Part shown: piece after piece, positions 35,897 to 44,261 of the stretch
Layout of the letters: each line of letters opens with the position of its first letter
How positions within the stretch are numbered: the first letter of the stretch is position 1
NCBI GenBank assembly: GCA_963839365.1
Contig: CAWIUT010000001.1
Location: forward strand, 620,001 to 684,000
Source: DASSKA01 sp963839365
GTDB lineage: Bacteria; Actinomycetota; Actinomycetes; Propionibacteriales; Nocardioidaceae
Length of the DNA stretch: 64,000 nt
Reading direction: 5' to 3'
Position numbers and translations under genes: made by a program
The notes under the pieces: model-generated
What the model saw: the letters and a program-made list of their open reading frames with translations, nothing else
What the model was told of the DNA's origin: nothing
Database searches by the model: none

Positions 35897-35926
35897 AGTC
35901 TACGTGGAACGGACGGGCGAAGTCGA
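35897..35926 (-). promoter_or_regulatory. candidate promoter of tRNA-Trp-secE-nusG
   Basis: On the minus strand TCGACT (35926-35921), an 18-base spacer and TAGACT (35902-35897). The start would be near 35890, about 95 bases before the tRNA. The -10 is good and the -35 differs from TTGACT by one base. Confidence 0.4.
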
Positions 35927-35999
35927 ACCGAGCCGGGACCCGCTTCCGGCAGGCGGACCGGGGTGCCGTCTCCGGGATGTCGGTGGAACCATAGCCCCC

Positions 36000-37232
36000 A
36001 TGACCCCTGAGCCGATCCCCGAGCCCTCCGCAGCCGACTCCCGTCCCCGCGTCTCCCGGCGCATCGCGGGCATCGCCGAGTCCGCGACCCTGGCGGTGGA
36101 CGCCAAGGCCAAGGCGCTGAAGGCCGCGGGACGGCCGGTGATCGGCTTCGGCGCCGGCGAGCCGGACTTCCCGACGCCGGACTACGTGGTCCAGGCGGCG
36201 GTGGACGCCTGCCGCGATCCCCGCAACCACCGGTACACCCCCGCCGCAGGCCTGCCGGACCTGCGCGCGGCGATCGCGGACAAGACCCGGCGCGACTCCG
36301 GGTTCGCGGTCGAGGCAGCGCAGGTGCTGGTCACCAACGGGGGCAAGCAGGCCGTCTACGAGGCGTTCGCCACCCTCCTCGACCCCGGGGACGAGGTGAT
36401 CGTGCCCGCGCCGTACTGGACCACCTACCCGGAGTCCATCCGGCTCGCCGGCGGGGTGCCCGTCGAGGTGCTGGCCACCGAGGAGCAGGGCTACAAGGTC
36501 ACGCTCGACCAGCTCGAGGCGGCCCGCACCGACCGCACCAAGGTGCTGCTGTTCAACTCGCCGTCCAACCCCACCGGCGCGGTCTACAGCCGTGAGGAGG
36601 TGGAGGCGATCGGCCGCTGGCTTGCCGAGCACGAGCTGTGGGTCGTCAGCGACGAGATCTACGAGCACCTGGTGTACGACGGGGTGCAGACCGCCTCGTT
36701 GCCGGTGGCGGTCCCCGAGGTAGCCGACCGCTGCGTGATCGTCAACGGGGTCGCCAAGACCTATGCGATGACCGGGTGGCGGGTCGGCTGGCTGATCGGG
36801 CCGACGGACGTGGTGAAGGCAGCCACCAACCTGCAGTCGCACGCCACCTCGAACGTCGCGAACGTGTCCCAGCGAGCCGCACTGGCCGCGGTGGCCGGCG
36901 ACCTGTCCGCCGTCGCGGAGATGCGCGCGGCGTTCGACCGGCGCCGCCGCACCATCGTGGGCATGCTCAACGACATCGACGGCGTGGTCTGCCCGATGCC
37001 GGAGGGCGCGTTCTACGCCTACCCCAGTGTGAAGGGGCTGCTGGGCCGCGACATCGGCGGCAGCACCGCCTCGAGCTCGGTCGAGCTGGCCGGGCTGGCC
37101 CTCGAGCGGGCCGAGGTGGCTGCGGTGCCGGGCGAGGCGTTCGGGTCACCGGGCTACATGCGGTTCTCCTACGCCCTGGGCGACGACGACCTGGTCGAGG
37201 GGATCACCCGGCTCCAGAAGCTGTTCTCCTGA
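36000..37232 (+). CDS. pyridoxal-phosphate aspartate aminotransferase
   Basis: Class I aminotransferase of 410 residues, most like prokaryotic-type aspartate aminotransferases (oxaloacetate + glutamate <-> aspartate + 2-oxoglutarate). Diagnostic pieces: AVDAKAKALKAAGRPVIGFGAGEPDFPTP near the start, NSPSNPTGAVYSREE in the middle, and the PLP lysine in VNGVAKTYAMTGWRVGW. The arginine that binds the substrate carboxylate lies in the final RFSYALG. ATG 36000 lacks a strong ribosome site. The first about 20 residues are Pro/Ser-rich and may not be needed. The stop overlaps the start region of the adenosine deaminase gene. Confidence 0.9.
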   Translation: MTPEPIPEPSAADSRPRVSRRIAGIAESATLAVDAKAKALKAAGRPVIGFGAGEPDFPTPDYVVQAAVDACRDPRNHRYTPAAGLPDLRAAIADKTRRDSGFAVEAAQVLVTNGGKQAVYEAFATLLDPGDEVIVPAPYWTTYPESIRLAGGVPVEVLATEEQGYKVTLDQLEAARTDRTKVLLFNSPSNPTGAVYSREEVEAIGRWLAEHELWVVSDEIYEHLVYDGVQTASLPVAVPEVADRCVIVNGVAKTYAMTGWRVGWLIGPTDVVKAATNLQSHATSNVANVSQRAALAAVAGDLSAVAEMRAAFDRRRRTIVGMLNDIDGVVCPMPEGAFYAYPSVKGLLGRDIGGSTASSSVELAGLALERAEVAAVPGEAFGSPGYMRFSYALGDDDLVEGITRLQKLFS

Positions 37233-38299
37233 GCCGCGCCGCCCACGGGCCGGACTCGTCCGACGAACGCCACCAGCGCCGTCGCGACATCCGGACGCTG
37301 CCCAAGGCCCATCTGCACCTGCACTTCACCGGGTCGATGCGGCACCAGACCCTGGTCGAGCTGGCGGCGCGCGACGGCATCGTGCTCCCCGACGCTCTGG
37401 TCGAGGACTGGCCGCCGAAGCTGTCCGCGGCCGACGAGAAGGGCTGGTTCCGCTTCCAGCGGCTCTACGACGTGGCCCGGTCGGTGCTGCGCACCGAGGA
37501 CGACGTGCGCCGGTTGCTGCGGGAGGCGGCCGAGGACGACGCCGCCGAGGGGTCCCGCTGGTTGGAGATCCAGGTGGACCCGAGCGGCTACGCCGGCCGG
37601 TTCGGAGGCATCACGGCGTTCACCGAGCTGGTGCTCGACGGCGCGCGCTGCGCCTCGGAGCTCACCGGCGTCGGCATCGCGGTGGTGGTCGCGGCCAACC
37701 GGACCCGGCACCCACTCGACGCGCGCACCCTGGGGCGGCTGGCCGCGCAGCACGCCGACCGGGGCGTGGTGGGCTTCGGGCTGTCCAACGACGAGCGCCG
37801 CGGCACCACCGCGGAGTTCGCTCCGGCGTTCCGGATCGCCGAGCGCGCCGGGCTGATGCTCGTGCCGCACGGCGGGGAGCTGGCGGGGCCGGCGAACGTG
37901 CGCACGTGCCTGGACGAGCTGCACGCCCACCGGCTCGGGCATGGCGTGCGCACCGTCGAGGATCCCGCCCTGCTCGCCGAGGCGGTGGACCGCGGCGTGG
38001 TCTTCGAGGTCTGCCCGGTCTCCAACGTGTCCCTCGGGGTGTACAGCGACCCGGCGTCGGTGCCGCTGCCGACCCTGCTTGCGGCCGGCGCGACGGTGGC
38101 GCTCAGCGCCGACGACCCGCTGCTGTTCGGCTCCCGGCTCACCGGCCAGTACGCCACCATGCGCGCCGCGCACGACTTGTCCGACCGGCAGCTCGCCGAG
38201 CTCGCCTGCATGTCGATCCGCGGCTCCCGCGCCCCCGACTCGCTGAAGAGCCGGTTCCTGGCCGAGGTGGCGGACTGGTCGGCCCACTGTCCGGCGTGA
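37229..38299 (+). CDS. add: adenosine deaminase, apparently with a non-ATG/GTG/TTG start
   Basis: Zinc amidohydrolase that converts adenosine to inosine. Metal and active-site motifs are intact: LPKAHLHLHFTGSM (HxH), VGFGLSNDERRG, LMLVPHGGELAG, HRLGHGVRTVEDP and LSADDPLLFGS. About 340 residues of conserved protein begin at RTLPKAHLH. No ATG, GTG or TTG occurs in this frame between the aminotransferase body and that motif. The best candidate is a CTG at 37229 overlapping the aminotransferase TGA (CTGA), which would mean coupled re-initiation. A missed base upstream is an alternative explanation. Confidence 0.85.
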   Translation: MSRAAHGPDSSDERHQRRRDIRTLPKAHLHLHFTGSMRHQTLVELAARDGIVLPDALVEDWPPKLSAADEKGWFRFQRLYDVARSVLRTEDDVRRLLREAAEDDAAEGSRWLEIQVDPSGYAGRFGGITAFTELVLDGARCASELTGVGIAVVVAANRTRHPLDARTLGRLAAQHADRGVVGFGLSNDERRGTTAEFAPAFRIAERAGLMLVPHGGELAGPANVRTCLDELHAHRLGHGVRTVEDPALLAEAVDRGVVFEVCPVSNVSLGVYSDPASVPLPTLLAAGATVALSADDPLLFGSRLTGQYATMRAAHDLSDRQLAELACMSIRGSRAPDSLKSRFLAEVADWSAHCPA

Positions 38300-38323
38300 C
38301 GGCCATCGCACAGGCCCGGGGGC

Positions 38324-40348
38324 TCACACGTGGTGACGGGGGATCTTGCGGTCCCAGTTCAGCGAGCAGACCCGGCGCTCTCCCTCGAACGCGTCGAGCT
38401 CGGCGTGCAGCACGAAGTCGGTGGTCGTCGACTCCAGGGAGGTCCGGGTGCGGGTGCGCACCTCCCAGTCACCGCGACGGAACCCGATCGTCCAGTCGGT
38501 CTCTCCCCTGACGGACTCGAAGTCGTCGGCGACGGACGTGTAGGCCTCGTAGGTCCGGCGGTCCACGTCGAGGTCGATCTCCTCGAACCGCGCCGTGCCC
38601 AGGTCCTTGAGCACCTCGAGCCGGGAGGTGTAGTCGACGAGATCCCGCGACACCCGCCACGCGTGCTCCTGGGGCCGGATCTGCGTCACTGCGACGGGTG
38701 CGGCTCCCTCGGGGTCGTCGAAGGGCTGCACCGCCACCTCGTCGGGCTCGCCCACCGGCCGCTGCGGCAGCGTGAGGGCGGAGGTGCCGGTGCACACCTC
38801 AAGGCGCACCGGCACGGGCGGCGGCCAGGCCAGCGGCCAGTACGACGTGGACACCGACAGCCGGATCCGGTGGCCGGCGGCGAACGCGTGCGCGACACCG
38901 TTCATGGGCACGCGCACCCGGTAGCGGCGCCCCGGCTCGAGCGCCCCGGGGGCGTCGTGACCGTCCCGGTGGGTGAGGTTCAGCAGGCCGTACGTCACCC
39001 GTGTCGCTGCCCCGTCGGGCGCCACGTCGCAGAGCCGCACCGCGACCATCGCGTCCGGCCGGTCGACGCTCAGCTCGAGGTCGACGACGGGAGCGCCGAG
39101 GATCTCATAACGCTCCTGCAGCACCTCCCCGTCGAACACCAGCGAGCCGCCGTCCTCCTCGCGCTGGTCGTAGGGCAGGTCCGGCGGGGCACTGTAGGAG
39201 CACCACTTGCCGGCGAACTGGCCCACCGACAGGGGCGACTCGACGCCCAGTGAGTGCGGCTGCGGCTCCTCGCCCCGCTCCCCGATGCGGTGCCGCCCCA
39301 GCCGCCGGCGGTCCTCCCGCACGTGCGGTGAGGGCCAGTCCGGCTCCCCGACCCACCGGCCGGGCCGCTCCTCGTACGACGTGTGCGGCGGGACGCTGTC
39401 CTGCATCCAGGCACGCAGCATGGGCGTCTCCTCGGACTCCGGCTCCTGCTTCTTCAGCCACCGGTCCCACCACCGCACCATCTCCTGGAGGAAGCCGATC
39501 GCCGGCCCTGGCTTCCCCTGGTGGGGGTACTTGTGCGCCCAGGGGCCGATGAGGCCCTTCCGGGGCACGTCCAGGTGCTCCAGCATCCGGAACACCGCGT
39601 TGGAGTAGCCGTCGGCCCAGCCGCTCACCGCGAGCACCGGGCAGGCGATGGCGGAGTAGTCCTCGCAGACCGAGCCGTGCCGCCAGTAGTCGTCGCGTTG
39701 CTGGTGACGCAGCCAGGTGTCGAGCCACAGCCCGCTTCCCTCGAGCCGTTCCAGCCACATCTCCCGCCAGCGGTCGCCGACGATCGCGGGGTCGGGAGGG
39801 CAGGAGTTGTAGGCGAACATGGTGGACGCCCACGACAGGTTGTCGCTGAGCAGGCAACCGCCCATGTAGTGCACGTCGTCGCTGTAGCGGTCGTCGGTGG
39901 AGCACACGGTCACGATCGCGCCCAGCCCGGGCGGCCGCCGGGCGGCCACCTGGAGCGCGTTGAACCCGCCCCAGGAGATCCCCATCATCCCGGTGCTGCC
40001 GTCACACCACGGCTGCTCACTCAGCCAGGCGAGCACCGCCTCGGCGTCGTCGAGCTCCTCGGCCAGGTACTCGTCGGTGAGCACCCCCTCGGAGTTGCCG
40101 CTGCCGCGCAGGTCCACCCGGACGCAGGCGTACCCGTGGCCGGCCATGTAGGGGTGGTGGATCGAGTCCCGCTCGGCCGTGAGGTCGCGCTGGCGGTAGG
40201 GGATGAGCTCGAGGACCGCCGGCACCGGCTCGTCGTCGGAGCTCACCGGGCGCCAGATCCGGGCGGCGAGTCGGACGCCGTCGGGCATCGGGATCCAGAC
40301 GTGCTCCTCCTGCCGGATCTCGTGCGGTAGCGACGTGACGGTGCGCAT
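38324..40348 (-). CDS. CocE/NonD-type serine hydrolase (X-Pro dipeptidyl-peptidase family S15)
   Basis: A 674-residue alpha/beta-hydrolase with the two-domain S15 plan. The N-terminal catalytic domain shows WIPMPDGVRLAARIWRP, LRGSGNSEG, the nucleophile elbow GISWGGF (Ser about 125) and GPWAHKYPHQ with the likely catalytic His. The C-terminal jelly-roll (about 400-600) includes AFAAGHRIRLSVSTSYWPLAW. Such enzymes cleave esters or amide bonds; cocaine esterase and X-prolyl peptidases are relatives. It lies 76 bases after an ATP-grasp gene and probably shares its transcript. Substrate unknown. Its 3' end converges on adenosine deaminase with 24 bases between. Confidence 0.87.
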   Translation of the reverse strand: MRTVTSLPHEIRQEEHVWIPMPDGVRLAARIWRPVSSDDEPVPAVLELIPYRQRDLTAERDSIHHPYMAGHGYACVRVDLRGSGNSEGVLTDEYLAEELDDAEAVLAWLSEQPWCDGSTGMMGISWGGFNALQVAARRPPGLGAIVTVCSTDDRYSDDVHYMGGCLLSDNLSWASTMFAYNSCPPDPAIVGDRWREMWLERLEGSGLWLDTWLRHQQRDDYWRHGSVCEDYSAIACPVLAVSGWADGYSNAVFRMLEHLDVPRKGLIGPWAHKYPHQGKPGPAIGFLQEMVRWWDRWLKKQEPESEETPMLRAWMQDSVPPHTSYEERPGRWVGEPDWPSPHVREDRRRLGRHRIGERGEEPQPHSLGVESPLSVGQFAGKWCSYSAPPDLPYDQREEDGGSLVFDGEVLQERYEILGAPVVDLELSVDRPDAMVAVRLCDVAPDGAATRVTYGLLNLTHRDGHDAPGALEPGRRYRVRVPMNGVAHAFAAGHRIRLSVSTSYWPLAWPPPVPVRLEVCTGTSALTLPQRPVGEPDEVAVQPFDDPEGAAPVAVTQIRPQEHAWRVSRDLVDYTSRLEVLKDLGTARFEEIDLDVDRRTYEAYTSVADDFESVRGETDWTIGFRRGDWEVRTRTRTSLESTTTDFVLHAELDAFEGERRVCSLNWDRKIPRHHV

Positions 40349-40424
40349 CGCGGATCGGTCACCTCCGGGTTTCCTGGTCGTTACGGCTCGGTCGGTCCGG
40401 GTTCCTGGTCAGTGCCGCGGCGGC

Positions 40425-41717
40425 TCAGCGCCCGGACGTCTCATCGATGTCGAGCGCGAGGAGGTCCACGCAGCGGTCGTACTTCTTCTCGAGGTCGGGG
40501 ACGTCACTTGCTGCCACGAACACCTCGGCGAGCTCGTAGCTGTAGCTGTCTTGTTGGGGTAGGTCGTGCAGCCGGTCGCCCTCGGAGACGGCCACCTGCA
40601 CGTGCACGCCTTCGATGTCGCGCTCGATCCGTTCGACCTGCTCGGGGGACGGGGCGGCGGTCACCACGCCGTCACGGAAATGACGCACGAAGCACTTCGC
40701 GGCCACCTCGTAAGGGCCCCCGCCGTGCGGGAAGCGCGGTTGCTGCCCCAGCCCGAGGCGGACCATGTTGTCGTGGTTGCTCACGCCGTCGACGTGCTCC
40801 AGCAGCCAGGCGTGCGACTGGGAGTGCCGCGGGTTGACCTCCAGCAGGTCGAGGCGGTCCCGCTCGGCGTCCCAGAAGTACTCGATGTTGAAGGTGGAGG
40901 AGGTCAGGCCGAGCTGCCCGATCACCTTCCGGGCGTTCTCGCTGATCCGGTCCTGCACCTTCGCAGGCAGCTGGGAAGGGTACTGGTAGCGCAGGAAGCT
41001 CGGCGAGTCCGGGTAGAGCAGCGAGTCCACGATGCCGTAGACCTGGATCTCCCCGTCGTACTCGTAGCCCTCGACGGTCACCTGAGCCCCCGAGACCGAC
41101 TCCTCGACCAGCACGGCCGAGCCGCCCACGGAGGCGATCTCGTCGGGGAGGTCGAGCTGGTCGAGCACGAACTGGAACGGGTCGCCCATCTTGGCGATGC
41201 CTCCGCGCATCTGCTCCATCGCCTCCTCGAGCTCCCGTTGGTTCGTGACGTGGAAGGCGAGCTCGGAGGAGGCCGACTTCACCGGCTTCATCCAGACCGG
41301 GAAGTCCAGGCCCTCCGGCAGCCGGTCCTGGCGCGCGGCCGGGTCCGCGATGACGCCGAACGCGGGATGCTCGTCGATGACCTTCTGCTGCTCCAGGCGG
41401 CTCCAGTACTTGTGCTCGCACTTGGCCGCCGACTCCAGCGGCGCCGAAGGAAGCCCGCGTCGGGCGCACAGCATCGGCACCAACGACGTCACCGGGAAGT
41501 CCCAGTACCCGACGATCGCGTCGACGCGACCAGGGAACGCGTCCAGCCAGCGTTCTGCCTCATCGAGCAGTCCGGGAAAGTCGAGGTGCTCGCGTGCCAG
41601 CAGCTGCTCAGGCTCGAACAGCCCGTGAAAGCGGTAGTCCTCGTTCGGCAGGTCCTTCAGGATCTCCAGGTTCTCCTGGTCGAGCCCGATGACGACGATG
41701 TCCGGCACAGCCGGCAC
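40425..41717 (-). CDS. ATP-grasp domain enzyme of unknown substrate
   Basis: A 430-residue ATP-grasp protein. An N-terminal Rossmann-like part (VVIGLDQENLEIL) is followed by a substrate-recognition region (PLESAAKCEHKYWSRLEQQKVI), the ATP-binding lysine strand FPVWMKPVKSASSELAFHV, and the Mg-binding end FNIEYFWDAERDRLDLLEVNPRHSQSH. ATP-grasp enzymes join a carboxylate to an amine or thiol through an acyl-phosphate. The closest named architecture is the biotin-carboxylase-like amino-acid ligase group. GTG 41717 is given; a GTG at 41708 with AAGGGAG at better spacing is also possible. Followed by the CocE-type gene. Confidence 0.8.
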   Translation of the reverse strand: MPAVPDIVVIGLDQENLEILKDLPNEDYRFHGLFEPEQLLAREHLDFPGLLDEAERWLDAFPGRVDAIVGYWDFPVTSLVPMLCARRGLPSAPLESAAKCEHKYWSRLEQQKVIDEHPAFGVIADPAARQDRLPEGLDFPVWMKPVKSASSELAFHVTNQRELEEAMEQMRGGIAKMGDPFQFVLDQLDLPDEIASVGGSAVLVEESVSGAQVTVEGYEYDGEIQVYGIVDSLLYPDSPSFLRYQYPSQLPAKVQDRISENARKVIGQLGLTSSTFNIEYFWDAERDRLDLLEVNPRHSQSHAWLLEHVDGVSNHDNMVRLGLGQQPRFPHGGGPYEVAAKCFVRHFRDGVVTAAPSPEQVERIERDIEGVHVQVAVSEGDRLHDLPQQDSYSYELAEVFVAASDVPDLEKKYDRCVDLLALDIDETSGR

Positions 41718-41791
41718 TCCCTTCAGCTCCGCGGTAGGCGAGCCGCCGTGGTACCCCGATCACCGGACGATCACACGAGAAAGACGGAACG

Positions 41792-42829
41792 CTAGCCCAG
41801 CTCGCAGCCCACGAGCACCGGCTCGTTGTCCAGCCGGACCCCGAACCGTTCCTGGACCCCGGCGCGGATCTCGGTCGCGAGCCGCAGCAGCTCAGCGGTG
41901 GTGGCGCCGCCCCGGTTGGTCAGCGCGAGGGTGTGCTTGCCGGACACGGCGACCGCTCCTGCGCCGTACCCGCGGCGGAAGCCGGCGTGGTCGATGAGCC
42001 ACGCCGCACTGGTCTTCACCTGACCTCCGGGCTGCGGCCAGCGCGGGGCGTCCGGCGGCAGCGCCTCGGCCTGGTCCGGCGGAAGCACCGGGTTGGTGAA
42101 GAACGAGCCCGCGCTCCAGGTGTCGTGGTCGTCGGCGTCGAGCACCATTCCCTTGCCGGCACGCAGCTCCAGCACGGTTCGACGTACGTCGTCCAGCGGG
42201 ACCCGCTCTCCGACCTCGGCCCCGAGGCGACGGGCCAGCTCGGCGTAGCGCACCGGCGCCCCCAGCCGGTCGCGGGCCAGCCGGAAGGTGACCGCCAGCA
42301 CCACGAAACGGTCCGGCTCGCGCTTGAAGCGACTGGTCCGGTAGCCGAAGCCGCAGTCGGCCGCCGGGATCACCGCCTCGGCGCACCGCTCGCGGTCCCA
42401 GCAGCGCACCGTCTCGATCGTCTGGGCCACTTCCTGGCCGTAGGCGCCGACGTTCTGGACCGGGGTGGCACCGACGCTGCCGGGCACGCCCGCCAACGCC
42501 TCCACGCCGGCCCAGCCCTCGGCCACCGCACGCGCCACGAAGGCGTCCCACTGCTCGCCGGCGGCCACCGTGACCCGCGCCAGGTCGGCACCTTCACGCC
42601 GCGCGTCGATCCCTTCGGTCAGGATCCGCACCACCGTGCCGGGGAAGCCGTCGTCAGCGATCACGAGGTTGCTGCCCCCGGCCAGCAGCAGCAGCGGGTC
42701 ACCGCCGCGGTCGGCGGCCCGCACCCGGTCGAGCAGCTCGTCCTCGGTGCGTGCGTGCACCAGGCAGCGGGCCGGGCCACCCAGACGCAACGTGGTGTAG
42801 GCGGCCAGGCGTTCGCCGCCCTCAGCCAC
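41792..42829 (-). CDS. murB: UDP-N-acetylmuramate dehydrogenase MurB
   Basis: FAD enzyme reducing UDP-GlcNAc-enolpyruvate to UDP-MurNAc in peptidoglycan synthesis. 345 residues. FAD-binding LAGGSNLVIADDGFPGTVV, substrate region GVPGSVGATPVQNVGAYGQEV, FGYRTSRFK, and the catalytic serine in WSAGSFFTNPVL are all visible, as is the C-terminal HTLALTNRGGATTAELL. It is a type I-like MurB. GTG 42829 overlaps the hadB stop by 8 bases, so it is coupled to the dehydratase pair. Confidence 0.95.
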   Translation of the reverse strand: MAEGGERLAAYTTLRLGGPARCLVHARTEDELLDRVRAADRGGDPLLLLAGGSNLVIADDGFPGTVVRILTEGIDARREGADLARVTVAAGEQWDAFVARAVAEGWAGVEALAGVPGSVGATPVQNVGAYGQEVAQTIETVRCWDRERCAEAVIPAADCGFGYRTSRFKREPDRFVVLAVTFRLARDRLGAPVRYAELARRLGAEVGERVPLDDVRRTVLELRAGKGMVLDADDHDTWSAGSFFTNPVLPPDQAEALPPDAPRWPQPGGQVKTSAAWLIDHAGFRRGYGAGAVAVSGKHTLALTNRGGATTAELLRLATEIRAGVQERFGVRLDNEPVLVGCELG

Positions 42830-43232
42830 GCGCCAGCACCGCCTTGGGCATGCCGAGCACCTTCTCCCCCGCGCACCGCACGTCCAGGGTGAGGCGCACC
42901 GCGTCCTCGCTGACGTCCGCCACGGTGCCGTTGACGACGACCACGGTCCCCTCGTCGTCGTCGGGGACGACGACCGGCTTGGTGAACTTGCAGCCGAGCT
43001 CGCGGATCCGTCCGGACTCCCCGGCCCAGTCGTCCACCGCACGCGCCGCCAGCGCCAGGGTGAGCATGCCGTGCGCGATGACCCCCGGCAGGCCGACCGA
43101 GCGGGCGATCCGGTCCGACCAGTGGATCGGGTTGCGGTCACCGCTCGCACCGGCGTAGCGGACCAGGTCGGCGCGGGTCACCCGGAACCGCTGCTCGGGC
43201 AGCGTCGCGCCCGCTTCGAGGGGCAGGTTCAC
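42822..43232 (-). CDS. hadB: MaoC-type (R)-hydratase/dehydratase, HadB-like
   Basis: A 136-residue hot-dog protein with the hydratase-2 motif YAGASGDRNPIHWSD (catalytic Asp and His) and GVIAHGMLTLALAARAV. It forms the catalytic half of a (3R)-hydroxyacyl dehydratase with the HadA-like neighbour. In mycobacteria HadAB acts in FAS-II elongation of mycolic acids. Here, without evidence for mycolates, the role is probably in acyl chain processing. GTG start overlaps hadA by 4 bases. Confidence 0.88.
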   Translation of the reverse strand: MNLPLEAGATLPEQRFRVTRADLVRYAGASGDRNPIHWSDRIARSVGLPGVIAHGMLTLALAARAVDDWAGESGRIRELGCKFTKPVVVPDDDEGTVVVVNGTVADVSEDAVRLTLDVRCAGEKVLGMPKAVLARG

Positions 43233-43636
43233 GGTTGCTCCCCCTTGTGCAACAAGGTGGCGTACGCCGTGCAGACCGGCGCGCCGGAGCCGTCCCTGAT
43301 CTCGCTGCGGGTGCCGATGATGTCGGCCCCACCGATCCGGCGAAGGCTGTCCACGGTCAACGTCGCGGTCAGCTCGTCACCGGCGACCACCGGACGGGTG
43401 TAGCTGAACCGTTGCTCGCCGTGGACCACGTGGTGCAGCTCGATCCCCACGGTGGGGTCCTCCATCAGGGCGGTCATCGCACCGAAGGCCACCACGATCG
43501 GGAAGGTGGCCGGCGCCGGCCCTCCGTCGTACGCCGACCCGGTGGCCGCCGCGAACTCGGTGATGCGTTCCCGGGTGACCTGGTAGGGCGGCGTCGGCGG
43601 GAAGGTCCGGCCGACAAGGGAATCGTCGACTGCCAT
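43229..43636 (-). CDS. hadA: MaoC-like dehydratase N-terminal protein, HadA-like
   Basis: A 135-residue hot-dog protein of the FAS1-type dehydratase group: PPYQVTRERITEFAAATG, PATFPIVVAFGAM, HGEQRFSYTRPVVAGDELTA. It lacks the catalytic DxNPxH motif, as expected of the non-catalytic HadA partner. The order rpmG-hadA-hadB-murB is the conserved actinobacterial arrangement. ATG 43636; GTGA overlap with hadB. Confidence 0.88.
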   Translation of the reverse strand: MAVDDSLVGRTFPPTPPYQVTRERITEFAAATGSAYDGGPAPATFPIVVAFGAMTALMEDPTVGIELHHVVHGEQRFSYTRPVVAGDELTATLTVDSLRRIGGADIIGTRSEIRDGSGAPVCTAYATLLHKGEQP

Positions 43637-43670
43637 GGCCGCGACGCTAGCGGGTCAGCATCCAACGACG

Positions 43671-43705
43671 AAGGAGCGGCCCCCGTCGACGGGTGACCGC
43701 TCCTT
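43671..43705. terminator. rpmG terminator hairpin
   Basis: Nine-bp outer stem (AAGGAGCGG at 43671-43679 with 43697-43705) enclosing a self-complementary CCCGTCGACGGG (43682-43693). It lies between the rpmG stop and the hadA start. Confidence 0.75.
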
Positions 43706-43720
43706 CCGGCGGGAGACGCC

Positions 43721-43891
43721 TCAGCGGGTCTCGCGGTGCTCGGTGTGCCGGCGGCAACGCGGGCAGAACTTCTTCAGCTCCATGCGGTCCGGGTCGTTGC
43801 GCCGGTTCTTCTTGGTGATGTAGTTGCGTTCCTTGCATTCCACGCAGGCCAAGGTGATCTTCGGCCGAACGTCGGAGCTCTTGCTGGCCAC
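43721..43891 (-). CDS. rpmG: 50S ribosomal protein L33
   Basis: A 56-residue L33 of the zinc-binding (C+) type with CVEC and CPRC pairs. Begins MASKSSDVRPKITLACVEC, has RNYITKKNRRNDPDRMELKKFCPRC and ends HRETR. The GTG at 43891 is chosen because it begins the conserved sequence and has AAGAGG 5 bases upstream. It lies 78 bases after tRNA-Met. Confidence 0.97.
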   Translation of the reverse strand: MASKSSDVRPKITLACVECKERNYITKKNRRNDPDRMELKKFCPRCRRHTEHRETR

Positions 43892-43969
43892 GGGTGCCTC
43901 TTCTTCCGGTGGAAACTGCCGTCTTCTGATCATCCGGTCCCCCCGGCGGTGAGCCGGGACGGACCCGAG

Positions 43970-44043
43970 TAGCGGGGGCGGGACTCGAACCCGCGACACC
44001 ACGATTATGAGCCGTGTGCTCTAACCACCTGAGCTACCCCGCC
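43970..44043 (-). tRNA. tRNA-Met (CAT, elongator type)
   Basis: Cloverleaf with acceptor GGCGGGG/CCCCGCT (G-U first pair), D-arm AGCTCAGGTGGTTAGAGCA, anticodon loop CTCATAA with anticodon CAT, T-arm GCGGG-TTCGAGT-CCCGC and discriminator A. The first pair is not the initiator-type mismatch, so it reads as an elongator. CCA is not encoded. Confidence 0.96.
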
Positions 44044-44111
44044 GCCGGCGCGGTGCCCACCTGGATCGCCGGCCGCCGGCGCGGCCCGGAAAGCAGGTGG
44101 TCCCGGCCCAG

Positions 44112-44184
44112 AGCCCCTTTACGGAATCGAACCGTAGACCTTCTCCTTACCATGGAGACGCTCTACCGACTGAGCTAAAGGGGC
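44112..44184 (-). tRNA. tRNA-Thr (GGT)
   Basis: Acceptor GCCCCTT/AAGGGGC, D-arm TAGCTCAGTCGGTAGAGCG, anticodon arm TCTCC-ATGGTAA-GGAGA with anticodon GGT, T-arm TACGG-TTCGATT-CCGTA and discriminator T. First of the tRNA-Thr, tRNA-Met, rpmG run. Confidence 0.97.
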
Positions 44185-44196
44185 AAGCGACAACGA

Positions 44197-44202
44197 AGAA
44201 TA
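44197..44202 (-). promoter_or_regulatory. -10 element for tRNA-Thr-tRNA-Met-rpmG
   Basis: TATTCT on the minus strand lies 12 bases upstream of the tRNA-Thr 5' end, a typical stable-RNA promoter position. The matching -35 (TTCATG or TCATGA) is poor and overlaps the hairpin at 44210-44242. Confidence 0.4.
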
Positions 44203-44209
44203 CACACGC

Positions 44210-44242
44210 CCGGACGGGATCATGAAATCGAGCCCCGTCCGG
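44210..44242. terminator. hairpin after the LigB-like gene
   Basis: Nine-bp stem CCGGACGGG (44210-44218) with 44234-44242 around a 15-base loop, 19 bases after the stop of the LigB-like gene. A likely terminator separating it from the tRNA-Thr promoter. Confidence 0.6.
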
Positions 44243-44261
44243 CCGTGGGTTGTGCTCCAGG

